Below are positions 1 to 11,640 of a stretch of 64,000 nucleotides of DNA, piece after piece. This stretch comes from Cercis canadensis. Lineage: Eukaryota > Streptophyta > Magnoliopsida > Fabales > Fabaceae. A model generated the notes under the pieces. It was given only the letters and a program-made list of their open reading frames with translations, was not told where the DNA came from and searched no databases. The position numbers and the translations under genes were made by a program. The stretch is from contig QAOA01008187.1 in assembly GCA_003255065.1 (NCBI GenBank), forward strand, positions 87,029-151,028, in the 5' to 3' direction. Numbering within the stretch: the first letter of the stretch is position 1; the number at the start of each line of letters is the position of its first letter.

Positions 1-1199
1 CTTTGTGCTGATATAGACCTCCAAAATTACATGCACACCCAAATTGCCCTTAGGGCACACTTGTTCCCATGGGCCTTAGCTTTAATTGGGCTTTGGTTTG
101 GGCCCATTTGGACTTGTCATGAGGAAGTTAGGCCCATTTAAGTGCCAATAGATATCTGGAACCATCAGCCAACTTCCACCGCAAATAATACCATCTTCAA
201 TATAAAATATGGTGAACCGGTCTTCATACAAATTGAAGCTCTGTCTGTTAGCTTTCCAATGGTACCAGTTTCAAGTCCATATGACATCCACAACTGCAGT
301 TATGGCCCAAACACTGCATGTAGGTCAGGATCCTGCTACAGCATGTCTTCTCTGGCTTCCAGGCTGCATATGACCTTCTGGACGTCCGAATTGGCTTTGG
401 AGCCCTGAAAGAAAGTTGTAGAAAATTCTCTCAGCTTTCCTACAAGGTATGACTCGGAATTTTTAGACATCCAGAACTCAAGATATGCACGAAACACAGA
501 GACAGCATAAAATGCTCAGTATTGCTGGAAATTGCAATTAGGCACAAATGGATCCAAAGTCATGAAATGAGGTCTAAATCTATGCAATTCAGCCCAAAAG
601 AGGTTTAAAAGACTAAGTATGAGGGATAACTATTGTATAAAAAGTGTGTTCATCAGTGTTACAGAAGGCATGCATCACTGCCTTCTCCCTTCTAGATAAT
701 TCTAGAGAAATCCTACTCTAGAAATTTCTTCACTACATTGCTAACTTCAAGGTGAGCCATGAGAATTCTAGAAACTTCTTTTGGAGCTTGGAGCTTGGAG
801 CTTGAGTATTCTAGCAACTTCTTTTGGAGCTCGAGTATTCTAGAAATTTCCAGCAACTTGAAGGAAGGAACTAAATAACTTCAAGTTTATTCTAGAACTT
901 TGTAGCTTATTCTACATGTGCCTAGGCTAGTAGTTCTCACCTCCTCCATCACCTATAAATAGGAGTAGCTAAGCTTATTTTGTGTAAGAGAAAGTGAAGC
1001 ATCTCTTTACATGTAAGTGGTATCTTGAGTGTGAGTTGTGAGCTTTCTTTTGAGTGTTTGTATTTCTCTTTAAATTGAGAGTGGTCTTTGGAAAGTGTTG
1101 TAGTGTCTTTTATTGTGGGTATAATACAAGTAATTTGTTTACTTGTTTGGGTCCAATAATAGTAAGTTTAGAGTTGTGTACTCTAAATCTTACTCAACA
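1..1199 (+). mobile_element. LTR-retroelement remnant, right end; left end outside window
   Basis: This stretch is non-coding and looks like the 3' part of an LTR-type element. A TATA box (TATAAATA, 954-961) is followed by a pyrimidine- and GT-rich leader-like stretch, and the sequence ends in CTCAACA at 1199, a normal LTR terminus. A candidate LTR start TGTTACAG lies at 657, giving about 543 bp, but no target duplication matches it, so the true left border may be further left or outside the window. A small direct repeat of GGAGCTT occurs three times near 783-804. The right border is firm because a MATE transporter exon on the minus strand is cut exactly here. I see no gag or pol coding. The family is unassigned. 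Confidence 0.5.
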
Positions 1200-3660
1200 A
1201 TTATCCCCAACCAGAGAGCCTATTTGAAACACATGCATTAGTCAAATTTCTATGAAATGCACTTGTAAAGGTTATAGAATTATAAAAAGAAAGAGGGTGT
1301 AAGTTTATAACTTACCTTTCCTTTCATGTGCAAAACAAAAGCTAATACAATTGCAGAAGGAACTCCAACAAGATAGAAGGATCCAAGATTCACCCATGCA
1401 CCTATCTTCTGCTATCCACTCCCTCTAGCAATGCCTGATTGCAAACCCATAAATAAACTAGAAAAAAAAATTGGCATACACATAATTGCTAAGAAACCTG
1501 TTGAAATAGTTTGTAAATGTGTTTATAAAACCAAGTCCCATATTGGTTAAATTAGAGTATGTAAAAGACTTTATAAAGGCTAATTAAAGTTATAAAGTAA
1601 CTTTAGATAAATGGGCACGAGCCCATTTGACAAGCCCAAAATAACCTAGCAAGTCAAAGTCCATTAATTGTCTTTGATTGGCACTTGGAGCATCTTGGAC
1701 CTTGATTGATTTGACAAATATTTTAACATTTGGTTTAATATTTAGACTGGACCGGGTCAGGTCAATTTGACCCGATTCGGATAGTGGTTAATTAAGTTAA
1801 CCGGTTCGGATGAGTAAATCCGAATAGACAATTGTGTCTGTTTCAAACAGATTGTTGTGTCTATTCCGACGAGACAATTGTGACTATTCCGAACAGACAA
1901 TTATGTCTATTAATTACTGACCAATTATATTTGTTCATTAGTGCCTTTTTAACTCTATAAAAGGGAACTCCCTAATGCATTATAATTCACTTTTTCTATT
2001 GAGAGTTTTTTAGGGCTTTGTTGTATCCTGGGGTAACTTGCTTTTTATAGAAAAATAATATTATACTCAAGATAGTGTAATCATTCACACCTCAAAGTCA
2101 TTCTGTTTTAGTCTCCATTAACGTTTTTCCTAACAAAACCTTCCATTTGCTGACAGATACATGTTCTGTTTCCCCAATTGAGGATTTCTACACAATGAAA
2201 GTGGAAACATACAAGATGATAACAGAAAGCACACTTTGAATTCTATCTAGGAAGCTAAAGGTAGCAAGAATGGGCATTATGGCTGCTACATACTTTATAA
2301 CTTGTGTTTCACTTTTGTAAATATTAAATTGATCAGGCAAGAGAAAGACACTAGTAAGAGTATTAGCTAGTTATTCCATAAAATTACCAATGCTATGGGT
2401 TACTTAAGTTTCTAACTGTGGATTTGGAAGAAGACCAGACAACAGAACCATTAGTTCAAATGTCCAACTAGAGTCAAATTGTATCAGAATTATGATAAAA
2501 AAGAATTCTAAGACATGGTCAGTTTCGTTCATTAAACGCATGCTTATACATAGGAATGAAGGTGGAAAGAACTGAAGGGAAAATTTAAAATTGACAATGC
2601 ATCTAGACATGATGCGAGCTTTGATAAATTAACAATTTTCATTCCTTCCCCCTCTATTCCTTTCATTTTCGCTCCTACCAACCACACCATAAGTCTTTTT
2701 TGAAATATATACATAAAGTTCAGAGTCAAGAATTTACCAAAGTATAAGAGCTGAAGGAATAGAAATTTTGAGAAAGTCAAGAATATTTCGCACGGACTTT
2801 TTTGTGAAGCCAGTCCATGTTCTTTCACATGAAGAAGATAAATTCACCGTAAAGTGCCATCAATAACACATCAACCCAGTAACATATTGAAATTGCTATG
2901 GCAGCTCGCCTACTTCCATGTCCAGATTTAAGTAACAAAAAACATTTGCTACTTTTGGTGGGTAGCAATACCCCCCAACCCAGTTTGGTAAGTTTCAATG
3001 AGACCCATCCAATGATTTTGGTGCCGTCTTGTATATATGTAATAGAATACACATTTCTTTAAAAAAATATAAGAACAACACGATATAGAAAAAAAATGCC
3101 AAATTCTATTATTTTGGCAATTTTTTTTTTGTTTGGCACGTTTTCTTATATCATAGTGTTCTTGCATTTTATAAAAAATAATGTATTTTGTCACATACTA
3201 TGTGACTTAGATTTTAGAAATTTTTGCAATGACATAAAAATCAGCCTCTGAATCTCATAAGAAGCCCCAAATCAGGAAGTGGGTAGCATTACACTCCCTC
3301 TTAACAAACACTGTAAGGATATGAAGCAAAGCTGCAATTGTGGAGCTGAGTAGCATGGGGAAGACTATATTTTGAGTTTGAAGAAACCTGACAAATCATT
3401 GGAGAATGCCATAGGCAAAAAGGCTTGGGATCATGAAGAGTGCTTATACTCCAGCCTCTTCTGCTATTGGAAGTTGTTGGTGCATGGCAACTAGAATGTG
3501 TTTGGTAAATGCCCACATGATGGCTAGAAAGACTTACAAATGAAAGAACAAAGATAGCACTTTGAAGGTGTATGCCAAGCATATGGTGCTGTCCAGCCCC
3601 AAATGACTGGCCACATAAGGTGTTCAAAGCACTAGCCAATTCATCTGCCAAAAAACATGG
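1200..3660 (-). pseudogene. MATE (DETOXIFICATION) transporter pseudogene 1
   Basis: These are remnants of a plant MATE efflux transporter, a membrane antiporter for flavonoids, alkaloids or xenobiotics. Reading the minus strand, pieces come in family order. First is the opening exon with ASALNTLCGQSFGAGQHHML (3530-3651). Next come an AAIAISICYW helix (about 2880-2960), a piece matching the WTGFSKEAL region (about 2740-2830) and FELMVLLSGLLPNPQLET (2404-2470). Then follow GAWVNLGSFYLVGVPSAIVL (about 1340-1420, followed by a normal GTAAGT donor) and the exon start ALWLGI (1200-1219), where a retroelement cuts it off. Frames shift between pieces and stops are common. A solo LTR sits at 1499-2135. 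It is dead as read. A related pseudogene lies at 40028-41190, so MATE genes were probably a local tandem family. Confidence 0.8.
1499..2135. repeat. Solo LTR with perfect 5-bp target duplication
   Basis: A 637-bp segment begins TGTTGAAATAG and ends CCTAACA, with no internal region. It is flanked on both sides by the identical 5-mer AAACC (1494-1498 and 2136-2140), as expected for an LTR left after recombination between the two LTRs of an element. Inside are a TATA-like box (CTATAAAAGG, near 1957) and several short alternating repeats of GACAATTGTG / TCTATTCCGA type around 1820-1910. It lies inside MATE pseudogene 1. Copia or gypsy origin cannot be told without the internal region. Confidence 0.85.
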
Positions 3661-4739
3661 TTTACCGAGCTAAGGGTGAGGAGAAATTATTGTGGGTTGT
3701 GAGAAGTTGAACCGAAAGATAGAGAAGTGCGTTGCACATTTAAATTTTAATTTGGTGTATGATATACTGTGAGAAACAATTAAAATATTTTTTTGATACT
3801 ATATGGTTATTTAATTATATAAGCAGCTATCTTTTAAGTATTTGACCATGATAATTACATATCAAGCTTTAAAATATATTATACTGATACAGTTAGCATG
3901 ATTTAAATTGTATTAAATTTATTTAAATTTTTTTTTGTATATTCAAATATTGATTAAGTAAATTTTAAATTATATTAGCTACGCCAATATGATCTAATAT
4001 AAAGTTAAAATAACTAAAAACCCATTTAAATGTCACATCAAAAGACTATATGATATAAACACCCATGTTAGACACCTCCTTAGAAACTAGGTGTATGATG
4101 CACCTCTTTGTCTTTCCGGTAATATGGATACTATATCATAATGAAGAGGCGAATGTCTATTTAAAAATAAGAAATTGCTAAGCTGTCCCCACCTAAAATT
4201 GAGGCAACGACTTCATCGACTCTCAAAACATGAGTTTTAGAAAGAAAGCTTAGTGCGAAGCTCGTGTGCTATGGATCAAAAACTTAAATAGTTAGCACAA
4301 CTAATTTCTGTTTACAGTGGTGAGGGGAGGTTTGTGAGATGCTTTGGTTTTGGTTTTGGAATGAGGTAGCTTTCTGTTATTTTAAAATTTAGACACCAAA
4401 AAATCAAGTTTAATCAGATTAAAAAAAATTGACGACTTTTTATTTGATTTTTTTTTTAATTTTTTTATATGGCTTAGGTTTATGAATTTTAGCAGAGAAT
4501 AGGAGCACACATAATACAATTGAATCAATTATTTTCTAAAAAAGTTGAGAGCTCAAATTTAAATTCTCATTCTCTCTTATATTCTTAGTTAAAAAATTTA
4601 ACTTTATCGAATAAAAAATATACATTACTTTTTCCTATAACTCAAATTGGGCTGCAGATTTTACAAGGTATTTAGGGCCAGCAACAAATATTTATGTCGA
4701 GCTTGCTGAGTGAGCTGGCCTACTCTTCTTATTCGCATG
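3661..4739. other. AT-rich intergenic stretch, nothing recognised
   Basis: I see no coding region with family resemblance here. The sequence is AT-rich with homopolymer tracts and scattered stops in all frames. It separates MATE pseudogene 1 from the LINE scrap that follows. Confidence 0.6.
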
Positions 4740-4918
4740 GGTCACTTATAGCGATATCTGTATGTTACTCCAGAGGGAATGGAATGTGGTTATTAACCAT
4801 ATCTGTAGAGAAGGTAACCATTGAGTTGATTTGCTTGCCAAGCATGGTTCTTCTTGAGGTATTGCCTTGTAGTCAATCTCAAATCCTCCAAAGATGTTGC
4901 AGTTAGCCTTGCTTGCTG
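4740..4918 (+). pseudogene. LINE (L1-type) fragment, RNase H C-terminus
   Basis: The frame from 4765 reads LLQREWNVVINHICREGNH, then VDLLAKHGSS and later SNPP. This is the end of the RNase H domain found at the C-terminus of plant L1 ORF2 proteins (pattern DWxVxxxHxxREGNxxADxLA). In-frame stops follow the H, the SS and the AL, so it is dead. A T-rich tract, a C14 run (about 4993-5006) and an A run follow, as in a decayed 3' UTR. Only the last 150 or so coding bases remain, as is usual for 5'-truncated LINE copies. Confidence 0.65.
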
Positions 4919-6050
4919 ATTTTTTTTTTTTTTTATTGCTTTTGTTAAGCTGTAGTCTTTTATCCTTTCTCTCTCTTGTACAGCAAAATATTCCCCCCCC
5001 CCCCCCGAAAAAAAAAACTAAGTCAGCATTGCCCTTCATATTTAAAATAGAATAGAATTACATGAGCTTAATGAATAGGCAAATAGCACCCAGAAACTAA
5101 TAACAATGAAGAGGCAATTAATAATAATAATACTAACACCTTTTTTTTTTATATATAAATTCTAATAACTCCTCTAATTTGTAAAAATAAAAATGAAATA
5201 AAACTAAACCAACCGGAAAGGGAGAAAAAAAAATTGAAAATAATTTAACTAAGGGTGTGTTTGGATGAGGTATTTATAGAGTGTAATGTATTTGTAGAGT
5301 GTATTTAAAATACAAATTTCGAATTACACTGTTTGTGTATTTTTTTAAAGTATTTCTAAAATTTTAGTGTATTTTTATAGTGTATTTCAAAATCTTAATA
5401 TGATGTATTTCAAATTCACTTAAAACAGTGTGAATTTGAAATTCCTTTTTTTTTTTTTTTTCCACTAAGCCCCGATACCCCTCCCCCTCCCTCGACCCAC
5501 CAAAGCTCCTCGCTCTCGGCACTGTGCTTGTGCGCAACCATTAGCCAACTTCACCACCGCCGCCATCAACGCCTCCACCCGCAGTACCGCTGCCGCCAAC
5601 ACCACCACCCATAGCACCTCCTCTCACTTTCTGCTCTTCACGACCTTCTACCGTCGCCACTTCAAGTATCGAAGGCCAGGTAGAGTTCTTATCCCCTGCC
5701 ACCCATATTCTGATTAGATCATTGTGGGTATTTCTAGAGATTGAAATTGAGTTGGGTATTTCACTTTATAGCTTATGTTTTTGGATTGGATACTTGTACA
5801 TTCTTGTTTCATATTAGGATTTGGGAATTCTAGTATTCCGTTCTTTTTTCTTTACTAAATGTTAGGGTTGGAATCCTAATTTGAGTTTAAGAGCTCTTCT
5901 ACTTGTTGTACATGAATTTGATGAATCCAAGACAAGGTCAAAGGTCGCGATTCTGGTGTTTTCATTGTTTTCTTTCAATTTGGCCTGTTACTTGCCTAAT
6001 AAATTCTTCATAGAATGTGTGTAATATTAGTAGAAAACTAGAAATGTGTA

Positions 6051-6454
6051 TGGGCTTATGTTCTATGATTAATTTTTGTTCATTAGTTTTGTGTCATACT
6101 ATGATTAATTTTTCCCAAAGCTGAATCTGTTTAGCATTTTTTTGTTTTGCTTTGTTCAGAGCATTATGTAAATGCTATTATGTCCTTAGCTTCAATTTTT
6201 CCATTTGGCTGACTTTTTATTGTGAATATGTTCCTTTGTTTCTTTGAAGCTCTCTGGGCTTATGTTCTATGATTAATTTTTGTTCATTAGTTTTGTGTCA
6301 TGCTATGATTAATTTTTCCCAAAGCTGAATCTGTTTAGCATTTTTTTGTTTTGCTTTGTTCATATATGTAAATGCTATTATGTCCTTAGCTTCAATTTTT
6401 CCATTTGACTGACTTTTTATTGTGAATATGTTCCTTTGTTTCTTTGAAGCTCTC
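6051..6454. repeat. 204-bp tandem duplication in transposon leader
   Basis: The segment starting TGGGCTTATGTTCTATG at 6051 is repeated directly at 6255, and both units end in TTTGAAGCTCTC. The copies differ at only a few positions, for instance GAGCATTATG against TATATG in the middle, so the duplication is recent compared with the element's decay. Confidence 0.9.
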
Positions 6455-7239
6455 CATTTGATTTTGGATTAAGTGATTTAATCATAAGCATGTTTCTGCT
6501 TGAAAGGTGTTAAATTTATTCATGAATCTATCTCAAATGTTTGAGTTTTCCTGTTTATCATGAAATACCAGAAAATATTGTAAAACTCAAAATGATTAGC
6601 TCAGTTGCTTAGAATCTGCTCTGTAATATGTTTCCCTAGTTTCCTTTATTGTGTTTTCATGTTTGGTTCTGATCTTCTCTCTAAGGACCATATTTGCTGG
6701 TAAGAGACTCTAGGAAGTCGTATTTCCCTTTCTCCATTTGCTTAGATATTTTCTTGATATCTGAACTGAACTTGTATAATAAAGTATTCATGTTTGTTTG
6801 AAAAAGCTTGCCAATAGAGTTCTCTTCCTTTTTCTATTTGGACATGATCACATGATAAGTTTTTTGTTTTTTTTTAGTAAGAAGAGCAAGATTCACAGCT
6901 TTAAGAATTAAGATCACAGAAGCCAAGCCCACACTTGTTACAGCAGGATTCCATTTAACCCTATTTATTCCTCGCCCTTGTTACTCATAACCCCACCAAA
7001 ACCTTCTCATCAACGGTCAACCCATAGCAGTATCTTTGTATCCTTCACAGTTTCTATATGGAGAATGCTATTCTTTAGCCTTTGGCTTGCTCACTGGCTA
7101 GGGTCGTTATGTTTCTTTAACTGGTCATTTTGTTCTTTATGTTTCAGTTATACCTGTCTTTTTGAACATACAAATTAATCATTTCTACATAACACTCTTT
7201 CCATTCATTCACTCTTTTTGGAATCAATGTCATGCAGAA

Positions 7240-8905
7240 ATGGATAGTAGTGAAACAAGAAAGCGTCCTAGGAACCAAGAGGAGGAGAAGAAAGAAATAA
7301 AAGTGGTTATTGCTAGTGTTCTTACTTTGCTTTTGGGTGTAGTAGCTACTTGGTATACTGATAAATATTTGGTCAAGGAACCATCGCATAATTGGGAATT
7401 AGATAGACGAAGTTTTCTTAATCGTCTTTATAGAGGAGCAGAAAAAGATTGTATTGAACAGCTAAGGGTCAGTAAAAGAGGGTTCAATAAACTTTGTAGA
7501 ATACTACAAGAGAAAGGTGGATTGACTAGAACAAGAAATGTCCCTATAAGTGAAGCTGTGGCAATGTTTTTACATATCTTGGCTCACAATCTAAAATATA
7601 GAGTGATTCAGTTTAGTTATTATCGATCCAAAGAAACCATAAGTAGACAATTCAATAATGTGTTGCAAGCTATAATGAAAGTGAGTAGAGATTATTTGAA
7701 GTATCATGCCTATAATCTTGAAGATTCAGAAATAAGAAAATGGAGATGGTTTGAGGTAATTTATTTATTATTAGGCAATATTATAATTTTTTATTTGTCA
7801 TTTGGAGTGGCTTATTTATGTTTTATAATTTTTAGAATTGTGTGGGAGCACTTGATGGGACACACATTCCAGTAACCGTTAATGCTGAGGATAGACCTAG
7901 ATATCGAAATAGGAAAGGTGATATTTCCACAAATGTCTTAGCAGCCTGTGGTCCTGATTTAAAGTTTATTTATGTGTTACCTGGTTGGGAAGGGTCAGCA
8001 GCTGATTCTCAAGTTTTGCGAGATGCATTACGCCGTCAAAACTATCTCCAAATTCCATTGATTTAAAGTTTATTTATGTGTTACCTGGTTGGGAAGGGTC
8101 AGCTGATTCTCGAGTTTTGCGAGATGCATTACGCCGTCAAAACTATCTCCAAATTCCAAATGGTAATTACTTGGATGTTAATCTGATTATATTCTATATT
8201 TAATAAAAATAGTGATATCCTTTAAACCATCTTGTAGGTAAATATTTTCTGGTTGATGCGGGATACACTAATGGCCCAGGATTTTTAGCACCTTATCGAG
8301 GGACTAGATATCATCTAAATGAGTGGATTGGAAATACCCCAGAAAAGTACAAGGAATTGTTCAATCTTCGACATTCGATAGCAAGGAATGCAATAGAAAG
8401 ATCATTTGGGTTATTAAAGAAAAGATGGAGTATATTAAGGACTCCTTCTTTTTTTGGTATAAAAACACAAATAAGGATTTGTAATGCGTGTTTTATACTT
8501 CATAATTTTATAAGGATGGAACAAGAAAATGATCCACTTTTAGAGTTCCAGGATTTAGAGCTTCTAGCTTCAGTGGATGAAGAGATAGCAAATCATCCTA
8601 CAAGGGGAAGAGGCATAGTTAACACTCAAGAAATTACCTTCATTCAAGTTACCGAGAATTGGAGAACATTTCGAGAAACTTTAGCAAGGAATATGTTTGC
8701 TGATTATCAATTGAATGTCTGCAATGCATGGATAACGAGAAGATCCTGCTATTTTGAAAACAGCGGAACTTTTATGCAAAATAGCGAGATCAAAAGAAGC
8801 TCAAAATTCATCTTAGAGAAAAAAGAAAAAGAAATTGTTGTTCTAATTTATTGTTTACTCTCTACTATTTTTACATATTTCTATAATAAAATTAAAAGTA
8901 TTTAA
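7240..8905 (+). pseudogene. PIF/Harbinger transposase (DDE_Tnp_4, HARBI1-like), broken
   Basis: This gene encodes the cut-and-paste nuclease of the Harbinger superfamily. I chose the ATG at 7240 (MDSSETRKRPR) because it follows the long leader. Exon 1 (7240-7755) holds the N-terminal helix-turn-helix-like region (KRGFNKLCRILQEKGGLTRT, then FSYYRSKETISRQFN). Intron 1 is 7756-7835 (GT-AG, phase 0). Exon 2 (from 7836) carries the first catalytic aspartate in GALDGTHIP and the second in GSAADSQVL. Intron 2 is 8163-8237. Exon 3 (8238-8905) holds LVDAGYTN and the catalytic glutamate in NAIERSFGLLKKRW. A 104-bp tandem duplication in exon 2 (7956-8059, repeated from 8060) shifts the frame and brings a stop, so the copy as assembled should not make full transposase. 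Otherwise the three catalytic residues and splice sites are present. Confidence 0.85.
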
Positions 8906-9039
8906 ATTTTAAGCACATTATTTACTGCTGATTACTGTATTAATTTACTGTTTACTCTGCTGATTAATAATGTAACTATATATACTTGTTCAAATTGTAG
9001 GCATGGTTCATAAAACCACAAGAATTCTGCCGATTAATA

Positions 9040-9800
9040 ATGGGTTTCACTCATGGCAATGAAGCAAGTGAGTTGTTTCAAGCTCAAATTCACTTGTATA
9101 ATCATTGCTCCCTGTTGTTACAACGACAGGGTGCAATGATTCAATCAACAAGCTTCAATTAGATTCTTCAAAATAACAAGGTATTAAAAGTTGTGGGTAA
9201 TTTATAAGAACTTAAATTTTCAAATCTTTATTCAAATTCACCCCACAAAAACTAATCATCTCCGACGATTCCTGCGCTTACTAGTACACAATGGTTTCTT
9301 TGCCACAACCAAGAAAGAAGAAGAGGAAGCATATGTTCTTACTCCTCCTTCCAAGCTTCTTGTTAGTGGCAAGGAGCCGTGTTTATCACCACTTGTTCAT
9401 GGGACACTTATTCCAGCTTGGTGCAATTCGTTGCATTCCTGGAAGAACTGGTTTCATGACGAGGAGGTGACACTTTTTAAGAGTGAAAATGGAATTAGTT
9501 TTTGGGATCATGAAATATCGAGTACTTTAAATGAAGCAATGGCAGCGGATTCTCAAATGATGAGACTGGCCCTCAAAGACTGCAAGCCGGTATTTGAGAG
9601 TTTGGGTACCATAGTTGATGTTGGAGGTGGGACTGGAACTGTGGCGAGGGTCGATCATATCTGAAGCTTTCCCTAACTTGAAGTGCATAGTACTTGACCT
9701 ACCGCGGGTTGTGGCTAACTTACCAGAAAGCAAAAACATGAGTTATGTTGGGGGAGACATGTTTGAGTCCATCCCTCCTGCTGATGCAATTCTATTGAAG
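9040..9800 (+). pseudogene. Plant O-methyltransferase pseudogene (exon 1)
   Basis: This resembles the family of isoflavone and resveratrol O-methyltransferases, which move methyl from S-adenosylmethionine to phenolic hydroxyls. The start MGFTHGNEASELFQAQIHLY is at 9040. After decayed sequence, QIHPTKTNHLRRFLRLLVHN and GFFATTK follow (from about 9230), then VLTPPSKLLV. The SAM-binding glycine loop VDVGGGTGTVAR is at about 9615-9650. After a +1 shift come ISEAFPNLKC, VLDLPRVVANLPES and GGDMFESIPPADAILLK. The sequence ends at 9800 in a GTATAT donor, as normal for exon 1 of this family. Exon 2, with the catalytic histidine, is absent. It lies between the Harbinger transposase and its Myb partner. 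It was either captured by the transposon or is the host locus into which part of the transposon landed. Confidence 0.8.
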
Positions 9801-10036
9801 GTATATATATATATTGAATGCGTTGATCAATTTTGAGTTACTTCTTCATATGTTTTATTGTCCATGATTTCAATTTTGTATACATTCCAAACCATGGAAA
9901 TATTTGTATGAGCCTTCTTTCACACATTGTTTGTGTGCCCGGGTGCATGTATCTATATATTAAGAGTCAGGATGCTAGTTGCTAATAGTTCTTTTACATT
10001 TTAAATTAATTATATTGTTGGCAGCCTTTAGTAAAG

Positions 10037-11070
10037 ATGAATGCAAGGTAGCAACAAACACAAGGAAATGAGAAGAAGGGAAAGGAAAAGATACAAGAAA
10101 AGTAAGTGAGTAATGCTGAAAAATCTGAACCAAGGGCTTATTTTACATGGAATTTGGAGATGGAACGAGTCATGGCTGATGTACTAAGGGACCAGAGAAG
10201 TTTGAGAAACAAAAGTGATAGATCTTGGAAAGCAGTAGCATATAATGCTGTTGCCTCGGTTTTGTCCTCCCAATTCAAAGTTCAATTTTATGGAGAGAAT
10301 GCGAAGAATCACTTCAAACTTTGGAGGTTAGACTGTGGAGGAAATACTATGGGATTGTTTTTGATATTCTGAGTTAGAGTGGTTTCAATTAGGATGGGAC
10401 AAAAAGCATGATAACAGTTGACAATGAAAATGCTTGGAATGAATATATCAGAGTAAGTTTAGCAATTTTCTTATATATTTGTTTATTTTTTTTTATCATT
10501 TATAACTGATGGGTTTGTTTATCTTTTCAGTCACATAAGGAAGCTCAACCTTTTCGGTACAAAGTAATCCCAAATTGGGATGATATTGTAGACTTATGTG
10601 CCAAAGATAGAGCTACTGGATGTGGAGCTGAGACAACTTTGGATGCAGATGATATTATCAGCAAAGAAGCAAGTATAGAGAAGACCATTGGAGAAACAGA
10701 TGAGTCAATTGCTGATTGGACCAGCACTACTCAAGGCTTAGAGGAATCAGAACGAACTCAAAAGAAAAAGGGACAATCAGATTCAAGTTTTGTAATGAAA
10801 TCTCAGAGAAGGAAAGTTGGAGAAAGGGATAGCATTGCATCTTCATTTAAGGAAGTGGCTGCAAGTTTTAAAGAGTTTCTGGAAGCATCTAAAAAACCAA
10901 AAGTAAACATAAAAGATGTGCTTCTTGAGTTGGACAAAGCTCCAAATCTCAATCGCTCGGAAAAGTTTAAAGCTATCAAGTGGTTAACTAATGATGTGGA
11001 TCAATATCATGTTTTGAAGGAGCTGCCTGATGATTTAAAAGAAGGCTATATCTTATCTTGTTTATCTTAA
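10037..11070 (+). pseudogene. Harbinger Myb/SANT-like partner gene, copy 1
   Basis: This is the DNA-binding partner that PIF/Harbinger elements encode next to the transposase (Myb_DNA-bind_3 type). Exon 1 (10037-10452) has the tryptophan-spaced domain AYFTWNLEMERVMADVLRDQ ... SWKAVAYNAVASVLSSQF. The intron is 10453-10531 (GTAAGT ... TTTTCAG). Exon 2 has SHKEAQPFRYKVIPNWDDI, an acidic middle and a helical C-terminus ending at 11070 (KEGYILSCLS, stop). The ATG matching copy 2 meets a stop at codon 5, and another shift occurs after the NHFKLW region, so this copy is probably inactive, although its exon 2 is complete. Its 3' part is absent from copy 2. Confidence 0.8.
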
Positions 11071-11265
11071 TCTCCTGTCATTTTAATTCATAGCTGCTGG
11101 ATTAACTTATTTCAAAGTCTCCATTTGATGCTCTCAATGTAAATCAAATGGATATTTATTTTAGTACCTGTAGTTACTATATAGCTTTGCAATTAGCAAA
11201 TGAGTGAATAGATGACTAGTGTATCTGTTTAAATACTTCTTGTGATTTTAGTGCATGTTTATCCT

Positions 11266-11640
11266 NNNNNNNNNNNNNNNNNNNNNNNNNNNNNNNNNNN
11301 NNNNNNNNNNNNNNNNNNNNNNNNNNNNNNNNNNNNNNNNNNNNNNNNNNNNNNNNNNNNNNNNNNNNNNNNNNNNNNNNNNNNNNNNNNNNNNNNNNNN
11401 NNNNNNNNNNNNNNNNNNNNNNNNNNNNNNNNNNNNNNNNNNNNNNNNNNNNNNNNNNNNNNNNNNNNNNNNNNNNNNNNNNNNNNNNNNNNNNNNNNNN
11501 NNNNNNNNNNNNNNNNNNNNNNNNNNNNNNNNNNNNNNNNNNNNNNNNNNNNNNNNNNNNNNNNNNNNNNNNNNNNNNNNNNNNNNNNNNNNNNNNNNNN
11601 NNNNNNNNNNNNNNNNNNNNNNNNNNNNNNNNNNNNNNNN
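11266..11640. other. Assembly gap (375 unknown bases)
   Basis: A run of N. It lies between two nearly identical copies of the Myb/SANT-like gene and probably hides the 3' end of the first Harbinger copy. Confidence 0.99.

Larger units (their letters stand above)
5253..11265 (+). mobile_element. PIF/Harbinger DNA transposon, 3' end lost in assembly gap
   Basis: The 5' end is GGGTGTGTTTGGATGAGG at 5253, preceded by TAA (5250-5252), the usual 3-bp Harbinger target. A subterminal stretch rich in GTGTATTT follows. A GC-rich, CT-rich leader with CCG/CAC repeats lies at 5465-5690, then T-rich, probably intronic sequence to 7160. That sequence includes a 204-bp tandem duplication (6051-6254 and 6255-6454). 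Next are a transposase gene (7240-8905) and a Myb/SANT-like partner gene (10037-11070), the two proteins this superfamily needs. No matching inverted end is visible before the gap at 11266. An O-methyltransferase pseudogene lies between the two genes, which is not normal for the family. Confidence 0.75.

Noticed and set aside
142-408. Open frame of 88 codons near the left edge
   Set aside because: No family resemblance. It lies in non-coding sequence of an LTR-type element.
4746-5039. Minus-strand open frame over C and T tracts
   Set aside because: It arises from homopolymer runs in the decayed 3' region of a LINE scrap.
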